Assembly (NCBI RefSeq): GCF_020055675.1
Contig: NZ_JAIPUS010000010.1
Span: forward strand, 45,901-109,900
Origin: Marivita sp.
GTDB lineage: Bacteria > Pseudomonadota > Alphaproteobacteria > Rhodobacterales > Rhodobacteraceae
Direction: 5' to 3'
Length of the DNA: 64,000 bases
Under the pieces are notes generated by a model. It did not search any database. It saw nothing but the letters and a program-made list of their open reading frames with translations, and was not told where the DNA came from. The position numbers were made by a program, and so were the translations under genes. Shown piece after piece: positions 18,567-27,009 of the stretch; position 1 is the stretch's first letter; the number at the start of each line of letters is the position of its first letter.

Positions 18567-19037
18567 ATGCGTCTGGTCGCCCTCGTTTCCCTGATCGTTT
18601 TCGTGGTCGACCAGATCAGCAAGTGGATGGTGGTCCATGTGATGGACCTTGCCCGCGTCGGCGCCATCGACCTGTTTCCACCCTATCTGAATTTCCGCAT
18701 GGCGTGGAATACCGGCATCAATTTCGGGCTTCTGTCGGGGCATGCCGACTGGACACGTTGGGTGCTTATTTCGGTGGCGCTGGGCATCGTGCTGTTTGTG
18801 CTTGTCTGGATGCGGCGCGATCCGCCTGGGCGCATGGGGTTGGTCTTTGGGGGTCTGTTGATCGGCGGTGCGCTTGGCAATGTCGTGGACAGGTTGCTCT
18901 ATGGGGCCGTTGCGGATTTTCTCAACATGTCCTGCTGCGGGATTTCCAATCCCTATGCGTTCAACGTGGCCGATATCAGCGTGTTCATCGGGGCCATTGG
19001 CCTTGCGCTTTTCCCGGGCAGCAAAAACGCCCCGTGA
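18567..19037 (+). CDS. lspA: Prolipoprotein signal peptidase LspA
   Basis: The 156-residue inner-membrane aspartic protease removes signal peptides from diacylglyceryl-modified prolipoproteins. Four transmembrane segments are visible. The family motifs are GNVVDRLLYGAVADFL and YAFNVADISVF; the conserved Asp residues in VADF and NVAD form the catalytic pair. The ATG at 18567 follows GAAAGGA; a TTG one codon earlier is possible. The next gene encodes a lipoprotein, a likely substrate. Confidence 0.95.
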   Translation: MRLVALVSLIVFVVDQISKWMVVHVMDLARVGAIDLFPPYLNFRMAWNTGINFGLLSGHADWTRWVLISVALGIVLFVLVWMRRDPPGRMGLVFGGLLIGGALGNVVDRLLYGAVADFLNMSCCGISNPYAFNVADISVFIGAIGLALFPGSKNAP

Positions 19038-19096
19038 CGGGGGCGGCAGGATGCGTTAAAGCAAGTCCGAGGCGAACACGGAGGCGGGCAGAAAAC

Positions 19097-19621
19097 ATGC
19101 CGCGCACATTGATCATACTGGCACTTTTGGCGCTGACCGCATGTGGCACGCGGCAGGACACCGCCGATCGTGACACCAATCTGCGCGAATTGCGCAATCC
19201 GTCGGGCGCGCCCGAGGAGTTCTCGATCGTGCCGCCGAAACCGTTGCAGACGCCCGACACCCTTGTCGAACTGCCCCAGCCAACACCGGGTGGCGCCAAT
19301 CGCACCGACCAGACCCCGCTCAAGGATGCCGTGGCAGTGCTGGGCGGATCACCCGAACGCCTGGGCGTGCCGGCAGGCATCGGGGCCGGCGATCAGGCGC
19401 TTGTCGCACGGGCGTCGCGGTTCGGACGCGAACCGGGCATTCGCGACCAGCTGGCGCAAGCCGATCAGGAATTCCGCGAGCGTCGGTCGTTGTTCAACTG
19501 GCGCCTGGTGCCTGAAGACACGTATAACCGGGTCTATCGCAGGCAGACGCTTGATCCCTACGCAACGCTGGAGGCCGCGCGCAGGGCCGGGGCGCTCACA
19601 CCGTCTGCACCGCCGCGCTGA
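19097..19621 (+). CDS. DUF3035 lipoprotein
   Basis: The 174-residue protein has a short lipoprotein signal with lipobox LTAC (Cys16). A low-complexity proline/threonine-rich region precedes a C-terminal segment (SLFNWRLVPEDTYNRVYRRQ, LDPYATLEAARRAG) typical of DUF3035, a family concentrated in Rhodobacterales. Role unknown; the location is probably the periplasmic face of a membrane. It follows lspA by 59 nt on the same strand. Confidence 0.85.
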   Translation: MPRTLIILALLALTACGTRQDTADRDTNLRELRNPSGAPEEFSIVPPKPLQTPDTLVELPQPTPGGANRTDQTPLKDAVAVLGGSPERLGVPAGIGAGDQALVARASRFGREPGIRDQLAQADQEFRERRSLFNWRLVPEDTYNRVYRRQTLDPYATLEAARRAGALTPSAPPR

Positions 19622-19736
19622 TCGCAACGCCGCTGCGCCGTCACGCCTGACAGGTCTTGCGGCTCACGATGCCGTTGGCCGGGTTGAAACCGCCCCGATG
19701 CATCGTACGTTAGCTCCAAACTAAGGAGGTTTGCCT

Positions 19737-21080
19737 ATGCGTCGCCTTATTGCCCTTGTCGGGCTTTGCCTGTGTGCAGCCGCGCCGCTGCGCGCGCAGA
19801 CAATCGAAGATCAAGTCAGCTCGTTCCAGCTTGATAACGGGATGGATGTTGTCGTGATCGAGGACAGCCGCGCACCAGCGGTGGTCCATATGGTCTGGTA
19901 CCGGGCTGGATCGGCGGATGAACAGGCGGGGGTGTCGGGCGTTGCACATTTTCTTGAACACCTGCTGTTCAAAGGCACGGAAAAGCTGGAGCCCGGTGAG
20001 TTCAGCGAGATAGTCAAGGCCAATGGCGGCCGCGACAATGCCTTTACGAGCTTTGATTACACCGGGTATTTCCAGCGCATCGCGGCAGACCGTCTCGGTC
20101 TGATGATGGAGATGGAAGCGGACCGGATGAAAAACATCCAGCTCGACCGCGAAGACATTCTGACCGAGCGTGACGTGATCATCGAGGAACGCAACCAACG
20201 GGTCGAGAACGACCCCGGCGCCCTTTTCCGCGAACAACGCATGGCCGCACAGTTCCTGAACCATCCCTATGGCACGCCGATCATTGGTTGGCGGCACGAG
20301 ATGGTGGGCCTCGATCTGGATGATGCGATGGCCTATTACGAGCAGTTCTATTCGCCGAATAATGCGGTTCTGGTCGTGGCGGGGGATGTGAACGCCGGCG
20401 ACGTTTTGGAAATGGCGCAAGAGCATTACGGCCCGATCCCGAAGAATGAGGCGTTGCCGGACCGGGCGCGACCGTCGGAACCGCCGCAGATGGCGGAACG
20501 CCGTATCACCTTCACCGACCCGCGCGTGGCGCAGCCATATGTCACGCGCACCTACCTTGCCCCGGAACGCGACCCCGGCGATCAACGCAGCGCGGCGGCC
20601 TTGACGCTGCTGGCACAAGTGCTGGGCGGGTCGCAAACATCTGTCTTGCCGCAAAAGCTGCAATTTCAGGAGAAATCCTCGGTTTACTCCAGCGCGTTCT
20701 ACAGCGGCTTGTCACTGGACGACACGACCTTCGGCCTCGTCAATGTGCCCGTCCCGGGCGTGAGCCTTGATCAGGCCGAGGCCGACCTGGATCGCGTGAT
20801 CGCCGAGTTCCTGGAAACCGGCATCGATCCCGAGCAGCTTGACAGGATCAAGTTCCAGCTTCGTGCGTCGCAGGTTTACGAGCTGGACAGCGCGAGTTCA
20901 TTGGCGCGGCGCTATGGGGCGGCGCTGACATCGGGGCTGACCCTCGAAGACGTGCACGCTTGGCCCGATCTCCTGCAATCCATCACGCCGGACGAGATTA
21001 TCGCCACGGCGAAAGAGGTGTTCGACAGGGACAAAGCCGTGACCGGCTTTCTGCGCGGCTCCGAGGAGGTGACACAATGA
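19737..21080 (+). CDS. Zinc metallopeptidase, M16 family (catalytic subunit)
   Basis: The 447-residue secreted protein has a signal peptide (RRLIALVGLCLCAAAPLRAQ). It carries the inverted zinc motif HFLEH at residues 71-75, with the third ligand Glu151 in EERNQRVEN 76 residues after His75, the exact spacing of active M16 peptidases. The second M16 half includes the SALT-like VAQPYVTRTYLAPER. It has an excellent ribosome site (TAAGGAGG), and the next gene is a second M16 protein overlapping by 4 nt. Together they probably form a periplasmic heterodimer resembling mitochondrial processing peptidase or PqqF-like pairs. Confidence 0.95.
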   Translation: MRRLIALVGLCLCAAAPLRAQTIEDQVSSFQLDNGMDVVVIEDSRAPAVVHMVWYRAGSADEQAGVSGVAHFLEHLLFKGTEKLEPGEFSEIVKANGGRDNAFTSFDYTGYFQRIAADRLGLMMEMEADRMKNIQLDREDILTERDVIIEERNQRVENDPGALFREQRMAAQFLNHPYGTPIIGWRHEMVGLDLDDAMAYYEQFYSPNNAVLVVAGDVNAGDVLEMAQEHYGPIPKNEALPDRARPSEPPQMAERRITFTDPRVAQPYVTRTYLAPERDPGDQRSAAALTLLAQVLGGSQTSVLPQKLQFQEKSSVYSSAFYSGLSLDDTTFGLVNVPVPGVSLDQAEADLDRVIAEFLETGIDPEQLDRIKFQLRASQVYELDSASSLARRYGAALTSGLTLEDVHAWPDLLQSITPDEIIATAKEVFDRDKAVTGFLRGSEEVTQ

Positions 21081-22381
21081 AACTTTTTGCTCCGCTGGTC
21101 GCTCTGCTGGTGCTGGCAGCGCCGCTGCAGGCCGAAATTGACATCACCGAGGTTGAAACCCCTGGTGGCATCAACGCATGGCTGGTCGAAGAACCGTCCA
21201 TCCCGTTCGTATCGCTTGAGTTGCGGTTCAAGGGTGGAGCTTCGCTCGACCTGCCGGGCAAGCGGGGGGCCACCAATCTCATGGCTGGATTGCTGGAAGA
21301 AGGCGCAGGCGATCTTGATGCCCGCGGCTTTGCGGAACGTGCGGAATCGCTGGCGGCGCGTTTCGATTTCGATGTTGGCGACGATTCCGTGTCCGTTTCG
21401 GCACGGTTCCTGACGGAAAACCAGGACGAGGCGCTTGCGCTTTTGCGCGATGCGATCACTCGACCACGCTTCGATCAAGATGCGATTGACCGCGTCAAGG
21501 CGCAGATCGTGTCCAGCATCCGGTCTGATGCTCAAGACCCGGACAGCATCGTGGGGCGCGCGTTCGACGAGTTGATTTTCGGCGATCACCCCTATGGGTC
21601 CCCCATCGAGGGCACGGCGGAAAGCGTGGCCAACCTGACGCGCGACGATCTTGTCGAGGCGCATCAGGGCGCGCTGGCCCGCGACAATGTCTATGTCGGC
21701 GCGGCGGGCGATATCTCGTCCGAGGACCTGGCGAATGTTCTGGATACTCTTTTGACCGATCTGCCGGAAACGGGCGCGCCGCAACCTGCGGATATCGAGG
21801 TCGAGACCGAGGCCGGGGTGACCGTTGTCCCGTTCGATGTACCGCAATCCGTGGCCATCTTTGGGCATGACGGCGTCGCGCGTGACGATCCCGATTTCTT
21901 TGCCGCCTATGTTCTGAACGAGATCCTTGGTGGAGGCGGCTTCGAGGCGAGATTGATGGAAGAAGTTCGCGAGAAACGTGGTCTGACCTATGGTGTCTAC
22001 AGCTACCTGGTGCCCAAGGATCATGCCGCGCTCTATCTTGGCCGCGTGTCGAGCGCGAATGACCGTATCGCCGAGGCCATACAGGTGATCCGCGATGAAT
22101 GGGCTAAGATGGCGGAGAACGGTGTCGCGCAAGACGAGCTGGACAGCGCCAAAACCTATTTGACCGGGGCCTATCCACTGCGATTTGACGGCAACGGGAC
22201 CATTGCGAATATCCTTGTCGGTATGCAGATGGACGATCTGCCCGTGGATTACGTCAAAACCCGCAATGACAAGGTGGAAGCGATCACGCTTGAGGACATC
22301 AAGCGCGTCGCGGATCGGGTCTTGAAGCCGGATGCGTTGCGCTTTGTTGTCGTGGGACAGCCAGAAGGGCTGGACTCCTAA
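21077..22381 (+). CDS. M16 family peptidase-like protein (non-catalytic partner)
   Basis: The 434-residue protein has a signal peptide (MKLFAPLVALLVLAAPLQA). Where the catalytic copy has HFLEH it has NLMAGLLEEGAG, so zinc ligands are missing. The C-terminal half retains the M16 substrate-binding signature (GFEARLMEEVREKRGLTYGV). The start is an ATGA overlap with the previous gene behind GAGGAGG. Pairing an active and an inactive M16 chain is known from mitochondrial processing peptidase, so this is probably the regulatory or substrate-binding subunit. Confidence 0.95.
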   Translation: MKLFAPLVALLVLAAPLQAEIDITEVETPGGINAWLVEEPSIPFVSLELRFKGGASLDLPGKRGATNLMAGLLEEGAGDLDARGFAERAESLAARFDFDVGDDSVSVSARFLTENQDEALALLRDAITRPRFDQDAIDRVKAQIVSSIRSDAQDPDSIVGRAFDELIFGDHPYGSPIEGTAESVANLTRDDLVEAHQGALARDNVYVGAAGDISSEDLANVLDTLLTDLPETGAPQPADIEVETEAGVTVVPFDVPQSVAIFGHDGVARDDPDFFAAYVLNEILGGGGFEARLMEEVREKRGLTYGVYSYLVPKDHAALYLGRVSSANDRIAEAIQVIRDEWAKMAENGVAQDELDSAKTYLTGAYPLRFDGNGTIANILVGMQMDDLPVDYVKTRNDKVEAITLEDIKRVADRVLKPDALRFVVVGQPEGLDS

Positions 22382-22405
22382 ACAGCCCGGTCACATGGCA
22401 CAGGG

Positions 22406-22438
22406 AAAAAGGCCGCGCCGGTGGTGCGCGGCCTTTTT
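22406..22438. terminator. Strong bidirectional rho-independent terminator
   Basis: A perfect 13 bp inverted repeat (AAAAAGGCCGCGC and its complement, 7 nt loop) has T-runs in both directions. It stands between the convergent ends of the M16 pair (plus) and dapA (minus) and can serve both. Confidence 0.92.
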
Positions 22439-22481
22439 GTCAGGCTGAAATCCTTCGACGGGATTGCCGGAATTTGCTTGC

Positions 22482-23357
22482 CTAGTTCAGCAGTCCTGCA
22501 TGCCGCAAACCGTTGTCGATCAGATCGCGGGTCGGCTGCGACACCGGGAAAAGCGGTGCGCGCATTTCCTCGTCACACAGGCCCAATCGGCTCATGGCGT
22601 ATTTCGCGCCGCTCAGCCCCGGTTCGACAAATATGCTTTGATGCAGCGGCATCAGCCGGTCCTGCAAGTCCAGTGCGGTGATGTAATCCCCGGCAAGCGT
22701 CGCCTCTTGCATCTGCGCGCAAAGTGCGGGGGCCACGTTTGCCGTGACCGAGATCATGCCGACGCCGCCCTGTGCGTTGAAGCCATGCGCCGTTGCGTCC
22801 TCTCCCGAGAGCTGAACAAATTCGCGACCGCATGTCTGGCGCTGCAAGCAGACGCGGGCCAGATCGCCGGTCGCGTCCTTGACGCCGATGATGCGGGGCA
22901 GCTTGGCCAATTCGCCCATCGTGCTGGGCATCATGTCGACAACCGACCGACCGGGAATGTTGTAGATGATGATTGGCAGATCGCAGGCATCGTGCAGCAT
23001 GGTGAAATGCCGGATCAAGCCATCCTGCGTCGGCTTGTTGTAATAGGGTGTCACCACGAGCCCGGCCTGTGCCCCGGCCTTCTGCGCGTGTTGGAGAAAG
23101 CGGATCGCTTCGTCGGTGTTGTTCGACCCGGCACCGGCGATGACCGGGATGCGGCCGTCCGCTGCGTCGACCACGTGCGACACGACAGTCTCGTGCTCGG
23201 TATGGCTCAGTGTCGGGCTTTCGCCGGTCGTGCCGACGGGGACAAGCCCATGGCTTCCCTGATCGACATGCCAATCCACCAGACGTTTGAGCGTGTCAAA
23301 ATCCACCGCACCGTTCTTGAACGGTGTGACCAGTGCAGGCATTGACCCTTTGAACAT
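22482..23357 (-). CDS. dapA: 4-hydroxy-tetrahydrodipicolinate synthase DapA
   Basis: The 291-residue TIM-barrel aldolase condenses pyruvate with aspartate semialdehyde to start the diaminopimelate branch. Signatures are [41 protein letters not shown] and [12 protein letters not shown], the last carrying the Schiff-base lysine. The ATG at 23357 has AAGGAG 8 nt upstream; a GTG two codons before is too close to it. It ends at the bidirectional terminator. Confidence 0.97.
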   Translation of the reverse strand: MFKGSMPALVTPFKNGAVDFDTLKRLVDWHVDQGSHGLVPVGTTGESPTLSHTEHETVVSHVVDAADGRIPVIAGAGSNNTDEAIRFLQHAQKAGAQAGLVVTPYYNKPTQDGLIRHFTMLHDACDLPIIIYNIPGRSVVDMMPSTMGELAKLPRIIGVKDATGDLARVCLQRQTCGREFVQLSGEDATAHGFNAQGGVGMISVTANVAPALCAQMQEATLAGDYITALDLQDRLMPLHQSIFVEPGLSGAKYAMSRLGLCDEEMRAPLFPVSQPTRDLIDNGLRHAGLLN

Positions 23358-23488
23358 TGTCACGCTCCTTTTTCAGTGACAGCCTATCCGCCGTTGCAGC
23401 CGTCCCGCGAATGTGAGTTGAAGCTGGCGATCCGTCGGTTACCCTCTAGCGACGCGTCTATCCTGTTTCAGCGGAGAAATTGCAAGTG

Positions 23489-25453
23489 ATGTTTCGGTGG
23501 ACCGCCTTCCTTGTGCTCATTGCGATCGCGCTGCCTTTGGCAGGGGTTGCCCAGCAAAACCCAAGACCATTGGAACGCGCGATGGACGAGATGCGGCGCG
23601 GCAACTGGTCTGCCGCGCAGATCGAGGCACGCGGAGACGGGCAGGCGGCGCTCGATGTTATCCTGTGGCACTACCTGCGTGCAGGGCAAGGCGCGCCGCG
23701 GGAAATACAGGCTTTCCTCGCCCGCAACCCGGATTGGCCCGGTCTTCCGTATCTCAAGGAAAAAAGCGAAGGCGCGATGGCCGGAGCCACGAACGCGGCT
23801 ATCCTGGACTTCTACGACGCGCATGTTCCGGAAACTGGCGCTGGTGCTCTGTCACTGGCGAGGGCGCAAGCGGCATCCGGCGATCGTGATGCTGCAACCG
23901 CAACCGTTGTTGCCGCATGGCTGACACTGCCGCTGACCTCGGGTGAACATGAAGACTTTCTGGAGAATTTTGGGGCGGCCTTGTCGGGGCAGCACGCGAA
24001 AAGGCTGGACGCGATGCTCTGGCGCGGCTTCGACAGCAATGCGCGCGCCATGTTTCCGCTGGTCGATGACGGTTGGCGCGCGCTGGCCCAAGCGCGGATT
24101 GCCCTGCGCAATGATGCGCCCGGTGTCGACGTCCTGATCGAGGCTGTTCCGCTCGAGCTTGGTGCGGATGCTGGACTGGCGTATGAACGGTTCGCCTGGC
24201 GGATGCGCAAGGGCCGCACAGACGATGCCTTGGACCTTGTGCTGGCGCGGTCGAAATCGCCCCATACACTTGGTCGCGCCGACATCTGGGCGCGACAGCG
24301 CGACGACCTGGTGCGCCGGTTGATGTGGGCAGGAGAGCACCGGACAGCCTATGAGGTTGCCGCCAGTCATGGTCTTACCGACGGGGCGTCCTTTGCGGAT
24401 CTGGAGTGGCTTTCTGGGTACCTGTCCTTGCGGTTCCTGGAGGCACCGGACCGCGCAGTGGACCATTTCGAGGCGTTGCGCGGCAGCGTGGAGACACCGA
24501 TTTCCCTGGGCCGCGCCGGGTATTGGCTTGGCCGTGCGGAAGACGCGGCGGGTCAAGCGGGTGCGGCCGCCGAGGCTTTTGCGTTCGGGGCGCAATACCA
24601 GACCTCGTTCTACGGGCTTTTGGCGGCCGAGGCAGGTGGCCTTCCGCCCGACCCACGTCTGTCGGGAACAGAGACCTTTCCAGACTGGCGCGATGCGCCG
24701 TTCACCAAATCGTCCGTGTTTTCGGCGGCGATTCTTTTGCTGGACGCCGACGAGACGGTGTTGGCGGAACGCTTTCTGACGCATCTGGCGGAATCGCTGG
24801 ATCGCACGCAAATCGGGCAGATGGGCCAAATGCTGGATCACCTGCAGCTGCCGCATGTTCAAGTGATGCTGGGCAAGCGCGCGGCGCAATATGGCCACGA
24901 GCTACATGCGCCCTACTATGCCCTGCACCCGCTTGCCGATGTCGATCACCCGGTGCCGACCGAGTTGGTTCTGGCCATCGCGCGCCGCGAATCGGAATTT
25001 GACCCGAGGGTGATCTCTCCGGTTGGTGCACGGGGCTTGATGCAGGTGATGCCGCGTACCGCGCGCGAAGTCGCGGAATGGCTCGATATGGAGTATTCCG
25101 AACGCAGGCTTCTGATCGACCCGGTCTACAATTCCGTGCTTGGCGCGCGTTATCTCGCGCGCCTTGCGCGCCAGTTCGACGGCAATGCGGTGATGATCGC
25201 GGCAGGGTACAACGCCGGTCCGAGCCGTCCTGTACGCTGGATGGACGCGTGGGGCGATCCGCGCAAAGGCGAGATGGATATCATCGACTGGATCGAGCAT
25301 ATCCCGTTCACCGAAACCCGGAATTACGTGATGCGGGTCACCGAAAGCCTGCCGATCTACCGCGCGCGTCTGGGGCGCGACCCGCACCCGGTGCCGTTTT
25401 CGGAGGAACTGACGGGGTCAACCCTTTTGCCGCTGCCGCCAAAGGGTGAATAG
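23489..25453 (+). CDS. Soluble lytic murein transglycosylase (Slt family)
   Basis: The 654-residue periplasmic enzyme has a signal peptide (MFRWTAFLVLIAIALPLAG), a long alpha-superhelical U-domain (about 30-480) and a C-terminal GH23 domain. The catalytic Glu501 is in ARRESEFDP, followed by GARGLMQVMPRTA and AAGYNAGPSRPVRW. It cleaves the MurNAc-GlcNAc bond with 1,6-anhydro formation. An ATG at 23489 or GTG at 23486 is favoured over the TTG at 23480, which is only 3 nt from GGAG. Its 3' end overlaps the convergent exporter gene by 36 nt. Confidence 0.95.
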   Translation: MFRWTAFLVLIAIALPLAGVAQQNPRPLERAMDEMRRGNWSAAQIEARGDGQAALDVILWHYLRAGQGAPREIQAFLARNPDWPGLPYLKEKSEGAMAGATNAAILDFYDAHVPETGAGALSLARAQAASGDRDAATATVVAAWLTLPLTSGEHEDFLENFGAALSGQHAKRLDAMLWRGFDSNARAMFPLVDDGWRALAQARIALRNDAPGVDVLIEAVPLELGADAGLAYERFAWRMRKGRTDDALDLVLARSKSPHTLGRADIWARQRDDLVRRLMWAGEHRTAYEVAASHGLTDGASFADLEWLSGYLSLRFLEAPDRAVDHFEALRGSVETPISLGRAGYWLGRAEDAAGQAGAAAEAFAFGAQYQTSFYGLLAAEAGGLPPDPRLSGTETFPDWRDAPFTKSSVFSAAILLLDADETVLAERFLTHLAESLDRTQIGQMGQMLDHLQLPHVQVMLGKRAAQYGHELHAPYYALHPLADVDHPVPTELVLAIARRESEFDPRVISPVGARGLMQVMPRTAREVAEWLDMEYSERRLLIDPVYNSVLGARYLARLARQFDGNAVMIAAGYNAGPSRPVRWMDAWGDPRKGEMDIIDWIEHIPFTETRNYVMRVTESLPIYRARLGRDPHPVPFSEELTGSTLLPLPPKGE

Positions 25454-26284
25454 TCCCGCTCCCACGATCAGGCTTGCGCCGAAGATCACATTGGGGCGGA
25501 TTGCCTCTCCGAAGACCAGAATGCCAAGGCTCGCCGCGAAGGGCAGTTGCAGATAGGCAAAGGGCTGCACCGCGCTGGCCTCGGCCACGTCGTAGCATTT
25601 GATCAGCAGGAAATGCCCGCTCGCGCCAGTCACGCAAAGCAGGGCCATCATGACCCAGTCGAGCGGCACCATCGGTTCCCAGAACCAGATGCCGATGGCG
25701 GTCATGAACACCGCGCCTACCGTGCCGGTCCAGAAAAAGCTGGTCGCGGCGCTGTCCTCGCTGGCGGCATAGCGGGTGAGCAGACCGTAGAGCGCGAACA
25801 TGAAAGCCGCGATGCCCGGTATGATGGCAAGCGGGCTGAACACGCCAAAGCCCGGTTGCAGGATGATCAGGATGCCGATGAAGCCGACACCGATGGCGGC
25901 CCATCGCCGCCAGCCCACCTGTTCGCCCAGGATGGGGCCGGACAGCGCCGCGATCAGCAGTGGATAGCAGGCAAAGATCGCGTGGCTTTCGACAAGGCCC
26001 AGATAGGTGAAGCCTAGCACCATGACGCAGATCTCGGCTGCCAAGAGCAGCCCGCGAAAGCCTTGAAGCCACGGTTGCGTGGTGGCGGCGGCGGCGCGCA
26101 GACCACCGGCGCGGCGGCTTGCAATGAACATGACGAAAGCGGCAAAGAACCAGTATCGGATCATCACCACGATCAGCACGTTGTATTCGCTGGCCAGATG
26201 TTGCGACAGCCCGTCCTGCATGGCGAAGACGAAAGTTGTCGCCACCATGAGCCAGATGCCAAGCTGATTGTTCGTCTGGGTCAT
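25418..26284 (-). CDS. EamA/DMT family transporter
   Basis: The 288-residue protein has about ten hydrophobic segments arranged as two EamA repeats (the first around FAMQDGLSQHLAS to GFIGILIILQPGFGVF, the second from LAIIPGIAAFMFALYGLLT). This is the drug/metabolite transporter plan, usually exporting amino acids, nucleobases or other small metabolites. The substrate cannot be inferred. The start is 3 nt after the mnmD stop, so the two are probably one transcript. The 3' end overlaps the slt gene by 36 nt on the opposite strand. Confidence 0.92.
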   Translation of the reverse strand: MTQTNNQLGIWLMVATTFVFAMQDGLSQHLASEYNVLIVVMIRYWFFAAFVMFIASRRAGGLRAAAATTQPWLQGFRGLLLAAEICVMVLGFTYLGLVESHAIFACYPLLIAALSGPILGEQVGWRRWAAIGVGFIGILIILQPGFGVFSPLAIIPGIAAFMFALYGLLTRYAASEDSAATSFFWTGTVGAVFMTAIGIWFWEPMVPLDWVMMALLCVTGASGHFLLIKCYDVAEASAVQPFAYLQLPFAASLGILVFGEAIRPNVIFGASLIVGAGLFTLWRQRQKG

Positions 26285-26287
26285 ATG

Positions 26288-26962
26288 TCAGGCGGCCTTT
26301 CGGGCGATGGTCATGTGGCGTTTGCGCCCGAAACCGGGCACGCGCTTGGTGACAAGCCCTGCCGCATCGAGTGCGCGGCGCACATGCCCTGCCGCGGTAT
26401 AGGTTGCGGCGGTGCCGTCAGGCGCGGTTTTGCGCGCGACCAGAGACAGCAACTCCGGTTCCCAAAGTTCCGGGTTCTTGGCGGGAGAAAAGCCATCAAG
26501 GAACCATGCGTCCACCGACCGCGTCAGGTTTTGCAGGGTGACGCGGGCATCGCCCTCGACCATTGAAAAACGCAGATCAGTCAGGCTGATTTGCCGTGCG
26601 CCTTTGGCCCAGACCGGGGCGAGTTCGTCCGCAATGGGTTTGAGATCGGGGAACGCCTGTTGCGCGCGGATCATGTCGGCGGGCAGCATGGGGAAGGCTT
26701 CGAAACTGGTGAAATGCAGAAGCCCTTTCTGGCCGCTGCTGCGCCACAGATCCACCGCGGCCAATAGATTGAGCCCGGTGCCGAAACCCAATTCAGCGAT
26801 ATGAAAGCCGTCGCGGAATCGCGCGGGCAGGTCGTTGCCCGCCAGAAACACATGGCGGGTTTCGGCGAGGCCGTTGTCGAGCGAAAAATATGGGTCGTCG
26901 AACCGACGAGAGACGGGAACATCCCCATAGCGCCAGTCGAGCGGTTCCGTCTGGAGTTCCAT
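26288..26962 (-). CDS. mnmD: tRNA 5-methylaminomethyl-2-thiouridine methyltransferase MnmD
   Basis: The 224-residue SAM-dependent methyltransferase corresponds to the N-terminal half of E. coli MnmC, which makes mnm5s2U34 in tRNA. Motifs are ELGFGTGLNLLAAVDLW for SAM binding, RFSMVEGDARVTL, and DAWFLDGFSPAKNPELWEPE, the family signature. I start at the ATG at 26962; the frame is open 23 codons further but those overlap the divergent gene's leader. The divergent FAD oxidoreductase across 47 bp matches the other half of MnmC. Confidence 0.92.
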   Translation of the reverse strand: MELQTEPLDWRYGDVPVSRRFDDPYFSLDNGLAETRHVFLAGNDLPARFRDGFHIAELGFGTGLNLLAAVDLWRSSGQKGLLHFTSFEAFPMLPADMIRAQQAFPDLKPIADELAPVWAKGARQISLTDLRFSMVEGDARVTLQNLTRSVDAWFLDGFSPAKNPELWEPELLSLVARKTAPDGTAATYTAAGHVRRALDAAGLVTKRVPGFGRKRHMTIARKAA

Positions 26963-27009
26963 GATGACATACCTTAACGACAGCGCGACCTTGGCGAGGA
27001 GAGACCCAA

